From Marinobacter sp. BW6 (GTDB lineage Bacteria > Pseudomonadota > Gammaproteobacteria > Pseudomonadales > Oleiphilaceae): a stretch of DNA of 64,000 nucleotides. The stretch spans positions 496,001 to 560,000 of the forward strand of contig NZ_VIRN01000037.1 in the NCBI RefSeq assembly GCF_008107725.1. Direction: 5' to 3'. Made by a program: the position numbers and the translations under genes. The notes under the pieces were generated by a model, which was not told where the DNA came from, did no database searches, and worked only from the letters and a program-made list of their open reading frames with translations. Below are positions 58,982-64,000 of this stretch, piece by piece (positions within the stretch are counted from its first letter, which is position 1; each line of letters opens with the position of its first letter).

Positions 58982-59043
58982 AGGAGTCTCTGAATAAACC
59001 CTGAAACCCCATCGGTGATTTGAGGCATTATTCAGAGGCTCCT
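58982..59043 (+). repeat. Long hairpin in the acnB leader
   Basis: Arms of 16 bases (58982-58997 and 59028-59043) with 15 Watson-Crick pairs plus one G-T pair and a 30-base loop. It lies between a TATAGA -10-like box and the acnB start. It could be a regulatory leader or a small inverted-repeat element; no target duplication was seen. Confidence 0.7.
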
Positions 59044-59118
59044 GCGGCCTTTCCGCCAAAAACCTCCCGCCAGGCATGAAGCCGGCGCGGGACATTCCAA
59101 CTGATGAGGGTCCATATC

Positions 59119-61713
59119 GTGTTAGAAGCCTATCGTGAACACGTTGCTGAACGTGAAGCCCTGGGTATTCCTCCCAAGCCCCTGAACGCCGAGCAGACCG
59201 CTGCTCTGGTCGATCTGCTGAAGAATCCGCCGGCCGGTGAGGAAGATACCCTGGTGTATCTCCTGGAAAACCGCATTCCGCCGGGCGTCGACGAAGCCGC
59301 CTACGTGAAAGCAGCTTTCCTGACCGCCATTGTTAAAGGCGAAGCTTCCTCTCCCCTTCTGAACAAGCAGAAAGCGGTTCAGCTGCTGGGCATGATGCAG
59401 GGTGGCTACAACATCGCGACCCTGGTTGACCTTCTTGACGATTCCGAACTGGCAGAGCTTGCCGGCGAGCAGCTCAAGCGCACCCTGCTGATGTTCGACG
59501 CCTTCAACGATGTGAAGGAAAAGATGGACGCAGGCAACGCGGTGGCCAAGGCCGTTGTTGAATCCTGGGCCAATGCCGAGTGGTTCACCAACAAGAAGAA
59601 GGTTCCCGAGAGCACCAAGATGGTGGTGTTCAAGGTAACCGGCGAAACCAATACCGATGACCTGTCTCCCGCTCCGGATGCCTGGTCCCGTCCGGATATC
59701 CCGCTGCACGCCCGCGCTGCCTACAAAATGGAACGCGACGGCCTGAAGCCGGAAGAGCCGGGTGTTACCGGCCCGATGAGCCAGATCGACGAAATCAAGG
59801 CCAAGGGCCTGCCGGTTGCCTTCGTTGGTGATGTGGTCGGTACCGGCTCCTCACGTAAATCTGCCACTAACTCCGTTCTGTGGTTCTTCGGTGAAGACGT
59901 TCCGGGCGTACCGAACAAGCGCGCCGGCGGTGTCTGCATCGGTAACAAGGTTGCTCCGATCTTCTTCAACACCATGGAAGACGCTGGCGCCCTGGTATTT
60001 GAAGCACCGGTTGACGATCTGAACATGGGCGACGTCATCGACATCCGCCCGTACGAAGGCAAGATCCTGAACGAAGCTGGCGAAACCATCTCCGAGTTCG
60101 GCTTCAAGTCCGACGTGATCCTGGATGAAGTTCAGGCCGGTGGCCGTATTCCGCTGATCATCGGCCGTGGCCTGACCGCCAAGGCCCGCGCAGCACTCGG
60201 CCTGGGCGCCACTGACATCTTCCGCCTGCCGAAGGATCCGGAAGCCGGCACCAAAGGCTTCACCCTGGGCCAGAAGATGGTCGGCAAGGCCTGCGGCCTG
60301 GAAGAAGGCAAAGGCGTTCGTCCGAACACCTACTGCGAACCGCACATGACCACCGTCGGTTCCCAGGACACCACTGGCCCGATGACCCGTGACGAGCTGA
60401 AAGATCTGGCGTGTCTGGGCTTCCAGGCTGACCTGGTGATGCAGTCCTTCTGTCACACCGCCGCGTATCCGAAGCCGGTTGACGTGGAAATGCAGCACAC
60501 TATGCCGGACTTTATCCAGACCCGTGGCGGCGTTGCGCTGCGTCCGGGTGACGGCATCATCCACTCCTGGTTGAACCGCATGCTGCTGCCGGACACCGTT
60601 GGTACCGGTGGTGACTCCCACACCCGTTTCCCGATGGGCATCTCCTTCCCGGCCGGTTCCGGTCTGGTGGCGTTTGCCGCTGCAACCGGCGTTATGCCGC
60701 TGGATATGCCGGAATCTGTTCTGGTTCGCTTCAAGGGCGAAATGCAGCCGGGTATCACCCTTCGTGACCTCGTACATGCCATTCCGCTGTACGGCATCAA
60801 GCAAGGCATTCTGACCGTTGAGAAGAAAGGCAAGATCAACGAATTCTCCGGTCGCATCCTTGAGATCGAAGGTCTTGAGCACCTGACCGTTGAGCAGGCA
60901 TTCGAGTTGTCCGACGCTTCTGCCGAGCGCTCAGCAGCCGGTTGTACCATCAACCTGTCTGAGGAGTCTGTGGCCGAGTACCTGCGTTCCAACATCACTA
61001 TGCTGCGCTGGATGATCGCCGAAGGTTACGGCGACCCGCGCACCCTGGAGCGTCGCGCCCAGCAGATGGAAGAGTGGCTGGCCGATCCGAAACTCATGCG
61101 TGCCGACAAGGACGCAGAGTATGCCCACGTGGTGGAAATCGACCTGGCCGAAATCAAAGAGCCGATCGTTTGCTGCCCGAACGACCCGGACGACGCCCGG
61201 ACTCTGTCCGAAGTGGCCGGCGACAAAGTAGACGAAGTATTCATCGGCTCCTGCATGACCAACATCGGTCACTTCCGCGCGGCTGGTAAACTGCTGGCGC
61301 AGAACAAGGAGCCCCTGAAAACCCGTCTGTGGATGTCACCTCCCACCAAGATGGACCAGGCCCAGCTGATGGAAGAAGGTTACTTCAACATCTACGGCAC
61401 TGCCGGTGTTCGCACCGAGATGCCGGGCTGCTCCCTCTGCATGGGCAACCAGGCCCGTGTGGCAGCCAAAAGCACCGTGCTGTCCACCTCCACCCGTAAC
61501 TTCCCGAACCGTCTGGGCGATGGTGCCAACGTGTACCTGACCTCTGCGGAACTGGCAGCGGTTGGCGCGGTACTGGGCAAACTCCCCTCCGCCGAGGAAT
61601 ACATGGAGTACGCCAAGGACCTGAACAGCATGTCGAAAGAGATCTACAAGTATCTCAACTTCGACCAGATGGAGAACTACACCAAGAAGGCCTCTGAGGC
61701 GAATGTTGCCTGA
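59119..61713 (+). CDS. acnB: Aconitate hydratase B
   Basis: Interconverts citrate and isocitrate in the TCA cycle. The 864-residue protein closely tracks E. coli AcnB. The HEAT-like N-terminal domain includes EYRKH-type [12 protein letters not shown]. Iron-sulfur ligands are in [10 protein letters not shown] and [12 protein letters not shown]. Start is GTG at 59119, aligned with the E. coli start and with GAGGG upstream; the ATG at 59104 adds five residues. With GlcB it supplies the glyoxylate bypass. Codon use looks like that of a highly expressed gene. Confidence 0.96.
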   Translation: MLEAYREHVAEREALGIPPKPLNAEQTAALVDLLKNPPAGEEDTLVYLLENRIPPGVDEAAYVKAAFLTAIVKGEASSPLLNKQKAVQLLGMMQGGYNIATLVDLLDDSELAELAGEQLKRTLLMFDAFNDVKEKMDAGNAVAKAVVESWANAEWFTNKKKVPESTKMVVFKVTGETNTDDLSPAPDAWSRPDIPLHARAAYKMERDGLKPEEPGVTGPMSQIDEIKAKGLPVAFVGDVVGTGSSRKSATNSVLWFFGEDVPGVPNKRAGGVCIGNKVAPIFFNTMEDAGALVFEAPVDDLNMGDVIDIRPYEGKILNEAGETISEFGFKSDVILDEVQAGGRIPLIIGRGLTAKARAALGLGATDIFRLPKDPEAGTKGFTLGQKMVGKACGLEEGKGVRPNTYCEPHMTTVGSQDTTGPMTRDELKDLACLGFQADLVMQSFCHTAAYPKPVDVEMQHTMPDFIQTRGGVALRPGDGIIHSWLNRMLLPDTVGTGGDSHTRFPMGISFPAGSGLVAFAAATGVMPLDMPESVLVRFKGEMQPGITLRDLVHAIPLYGIKQGILTVEKKGKINEFSGRILEIEGLEHLTVEQAFELSDASAERSAAGCTINLSEESVAEYLRSNITMLRWMIAEGYGDPRTLERRAQQMEEWLADPKLMRADKDAEYAHVVEIDLAEIKEPIVCCPNDPDDARTLSEVAGDKVDEVFIGSCMTNIGHFRAAGKLLAQNKEPLKTRLWMSPPTKMDQAQLMEEGYFNIYGTAGVRTEMPGCSLCMGNQARVAAKSTVLSTSTRNFPNRLGDGANVYLTSAELAAVGAVLGKLPSAEEYMEYAKDLNSMSKEIYKYLNFDQMENYTKKASEANVA

Positions 61714-61740
61714 GCAGTGACCTTTTCGGTTTAGCGCCAT

Positions 61741-61770
61741 AAAAACGCCAGCCTGCGGGCTGGCGTTTTT
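61741..61770. terminator. Intrinsic terminator downstream of acnB
   Basis: Thirteen-bp stem AAAAACGCCAGCC/GGCTGGCGTTTTT with a TGCG loop and further Ts. It may also serve convergent 61821. Confidence 0.9.
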
Positions 61771-61820
61771 TTATGCGTCTTGGCCTAACAAAGACTGTTC
61801 CGCACTCGACCTGTCGGCGA

Positions 61821-62567
61821 TCAGTAAAGTATCAGCCTCACCAATATCGCCGCCACCATCACCAGGGTAATTACTTTGATCCAGCGGGCTCCTCGCTTGC
61901 TCATGTTCACTCTGGTCGCAATGAAAGCACCGGAGATATTACCCACTGCCAGCGTCAGACCCACACCCCACCGAACCTGATCGTTGAGCGCGAACACCAC
62001 GAGGGCGGCAAACGTAAAAGGCAACACGATCGATACCTTAAGGACGTTCACCTGACGCAGGTCGATCTTGAGCATGTGGTAAAGCACCACAATGAACAGC
62101 ACACCCACACCTACCTGAATGAATCCGCCATACATGCCAACGACGAACATCACCATATAGATGGCCGGACTCAGGCGCTCGGGGGTCAACGGACGGGTAT
62201 TCAAAATGGGTTGTGGCAACAACATAAACACCGAAGCGCCGATCATGGCGGACACCAACACCCATTCGAACACAGCGTCAGGCACCCAGGTTGCAATCCA
62301 GGCGCCCAGCAGCGAGCCAAGAACCGCCGGTAAGGCCAAATGCAAACTGACAATCAGGTTGCCATGCCCCATCCGGTAGAAACTGCCGACTGCCGTAATG
62401 CTCTGCAGGGTTATAGCCACCCTATTGGTGCCGTTGGCCACTTGTGGCGGCAAACCCAGAAACATCAACAACGGCAGAGTCAGCATGGAGCCGCCAGCTG
62501 AGAGGACGTTAATAAACCCGGCAAGGCCGCCGATCGACAATAAAGCCAGGACTTCCAGAACAGTCAC
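61821..62567 (-). CDS. TauE/SafE family permease
   Basis: A 248-residue membrane protein with about eight helices. N-terminal GLAGFINVLSAGGSMLTLPLL matches the family's first conserved half; GGFIQVGVGVLFI matches the second. The family exports sulfite or sulfoacetate or imports small organic acids, and substrate cannot be told. GTG start at 62567 with GGAG eight bases upstream. Confidence 0.85.
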   Translation of the reverse strand: MTVLEVLALLSIGGLAGFINVLSAGGSMLTLPLLMFLGLPPQVANGTNRVAITLQSITAVGSFYRMGHGNLIVSLHLALPAVLGSLLGAWIATWVPDAVFEWVLVSAMIGASVFMLLPQPILNTRPLTPERLSPAIYMVMFVVGMYGGFIQVGVGVLFIVVLYHMLKIDLRQVNVLKVSIVLPFTFAALVVFALNDQVRWGVGLTLAVGNISGAFIATRVNMSKRGARWIKVITLVMVAAILVRLILY

Positions 62568-62639
62568 TCATTGCGCTCCGTTGCGGATTGAGACGTCGTC
62601 ATGAAAGAGACAACCGATTCAGCGTCATTATGACCAAAA

Positions 62640-62663
62640 AAAGGACTCCCGAAGGAGCCCTTT
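62640..62663 (-). terminator. Intrinsic terminator downstream of putP
   Basis: Ten-bp stem with one G-T pair (AAAGGACTCC/GGAGCCCTTT), CGAA loop, T-run on the minus strand. Confidence 0.85.
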
Positions 62664-62695
62664 TACTTCATGAAACACAGTTTGCGTGGTTTTCG

Positions 62696-64000
62696 TTAGC
62701 GCTCGATATGCTGATACTCGCCAGCATCGGCAGTAACACTGCTAACTACCAGTATCGCGATCATGGAAGCGATGAAGCCTGGAATGATCTCATAGACACC
62801 CGGGCCACCCATGAACTCGCCGTTCCAGCCCAGTGAAATCCAGATCATAACCGTGGCCGCACCAACCACCATGCCCGCGATGGCCCCGGCACCATTGGTA
62901 CGCGACCACATGAGCGAGAGGATAATCAGCGGACCAAATGCGGCACCAAAGCCTGCCCAGGCATTTGCGACCAGCGCCAGAACCTGAGAATTCGGATCGG
63001 AGGCAATCACAGCTGCCACCAGACCGACAAGGACAACACACACCCGGCCAATATTGACGCATTCCTTGTCGCTTGCTTCCTTACGCAGGAACAGACGATA
63101 GAAGTCCTCTGTCAGCGAAGACGAAGACACCAGAAGCTGACTGGAAATGGTACTCATCACCGCAGCCAGAAGTGCCGCGTATAGGAAACCGGTGATCAGC
63201 GGATGGAACAGAAGATCTGACAGGATGATAAAGATGGTTTCCGGATCCTGGACATCCATCCCATTGCGGATGGCGTAAGCGCGGCCAAATACGCCCAGAG
63301 AGATAGCCCCGATCAGGGAAATCAGCATCCAGCTCATGCCGATATTTCTGGCAATGGGCACGTCCTTCAGAGTGCGAATTGCCATGAAGCGCACAATGAT
63401 GTGTGGCTGACCAAAATAGCCCAGCCCCCAGGTAACCGCCGACAACCAGCCAATGAACGTCAACCCTTCCGTCCAGGACAGCAGCGTGGGATCCACTTCA
63501 TTCAGGGTTTGGGAAGCCTGGGCGAAACCGCCACCGCCTTCACCAAAGAGCACAACCGCCGGCATGATCACCAGCGCCAGCATCATGATGCAGCCCTGCA
63601 CAAAGTCCGTCATGCTCACAGCCAGGAACCCGCCCACTACGGTGTAAGCCAGAACCACACCCAGGGTAATCACGATACCTGCTGCGTAATCACTCATACC
63701 ACCGAAATTGAAGATGCCGGCGAACGCGCTTTCAAACAGCTTGCCGCCTGCAACCAGGCCTGAAGCTGTATAAACCGCGAAGAAGATCACAATAACGATG
63801 GCCGAGACCGTACGCAGGGACAGTGCCTGAGTCGGGAAGCGGTTCGCCAGGAAGGAAGGGATAGTGATGGCATTGCCGTAGTGAACCGTCTGTTCACGAA
63901 GACGTGGCGCCACCAGGGTCCAGTTAAAGAATGCCCCCACGAGCAGGCCAATACCGATCCAGGCCGACCCCAGACCGGAAGCAAACAATGCCCCGGGCAG
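62696..64000 (-). CDS. putP: Sodium/proline symporter, N-terminus beyond right edge
   Basis: 435 codons without a start before the window end. This is the C-terminal part of a sodium-solute symporter. YGNAITIPSFLANRF, VYTASGLVAGGKLFES and GWLSAVTWGLGYFGQPHIIVRFMA follow PutP closely, and AWAGFGAAFGPLIILSLMWSR is diagnostic. It imports proline with sodium for carbon, nitrogen or osmoprotection. putA is not in view. Confidence 0.92.
   Translation of the reverse strand: MPGALFASGLGSAWIGIGLLVGAFFNWTLVAPRLREQTVHYGNAITIPSFLANRFPTQALSLRTVSAIVIVIFFAVYTASGLVAGGKLFESAFAGIFNFGGMSDYAAGIVITLGVVLAYTVVGGFLAVSMTDFVQGCIMMLALVIMPAVVLFGEGGGGFAQASQTLNEVDPTLLSWTEGLTFIGWLSAVTWGLGYFGQPHIIVRFMAIRTLKDVPIARNIGMSWMLISLIGAISLGVFGRAYAIRNGMDVQDPETIFIILSDLLFHPLITGFLYAALLAAVMSTISSQLLVSSSSLTEDFYRLFLRKEASDKECVNIGRVCVVLVGLVAAVIASDPNSQVLALVANAWAGFGAAFGPLIILSLMWSRTNGAGAIAGMVVGAATVMIWISLGWNGEFMGGPGVYEIIPGFIASMIAILVVSSVTADAGEYQHIER

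Noticed and set aside
59851..60882. 343-codon minus-strand frame
   Set aside because: Antisense to acnB.
1..64000. Mobile elements, prophage or CRISPR arrays
   Set aside because: No transposase, integrase, phage gene or regularly spaced repeat was seen.

Overview
The window reads as a stretch of core chromosome from a marine gammaproteobacterium, most likely Marinobacter or a close relative. This rests on gene order and protein types: the tig-clpP-clpX-lon-hupB-ppiD block next to a Pro-Arg-His-Leu tRNA cluster, the divergent fpr/finR pair, AcnB-type aconitase, an Entner-Doudoroff block controlled by HexR, and an ABC-type glycerol uptake system. I could not run a database search, so the genus is an inference. 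No phage, insertion sequence, plasmid or CRISPR signature was seen.

Layout. 1-3.7 kb: a chemoreceptor cut by the left edge and a divergent orphan periplasmic binding protein. 3.7-16.3 kb: a glycerol island with the ABC transporter glpS-T-P-Q-U-V on the minus strand, a divergent sigma-54 activator, glpK (-), glpR (+) and glpD (+). Glycerol enters by ABC transport and is phosphorylated by GlpK. GlpD oxidises it to dihydroxyacetone phosphate, and GlpR probably represses. GlpR-like half-sites lie upstream of glpS, glpV, glpK and glpD. 16.3-17.7 kb: a UDG-family protein and a nitroreductase. 17.7-27.4 kb: central carbon metabolism (glk-edd, gap, pyk, eda-pgl-zwf, hexR) with two candidate HexR boxes, one in each divergent promoter region. 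27.5-36 kb: protein quality control (ppiD, hupB, lon, clpX, clpP, tig). 36.3-37 kb: four tRNA genes. 37-44.9 kb: folD, glcB, cysS, glnS, ppiB, lpxH. 44.9-49.1 kb: the general amino-acid ABC transporter aapJQMP. 49.3-56.4 kb: the most accessory part, with two lipoproteins of unclear function, an OmpW-type porin, a thioesterase and a membrane-anchored PQQ-type sugar dehydrogenase. 56.4-64 kb: fpr, finR, miaE, acnB, a TauE-family permease and putP, cut by the right edge.

The most interesting readings are these. (1) The two ATPases of the glycerol importer look complementary and degenerate: GlpT lacks the LSGGQ signature and GlpS lacks the switch histidine, so only one of the two composite ATP sites appears canonical. 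(2) glpV seems to have its own promoter, with GlpR half-sites on both sides of the -35 hexamer, and the same 10-10-10 half-site spacing recurs at glpK. (3) There is a 146-bp symmetric nested palindrome between pyk and eda. (4) A long hairpin sits in the acnB leader and a perfect palindrome upstream of glcB. (5) A multi-pass membrane domain is fused to a sugar-dehydrogenase beta-propeller. (6) The first receptor has Aer-like topology with a sensor domain I do not recognise. All regulatory sites are motif readings and have not been tested.
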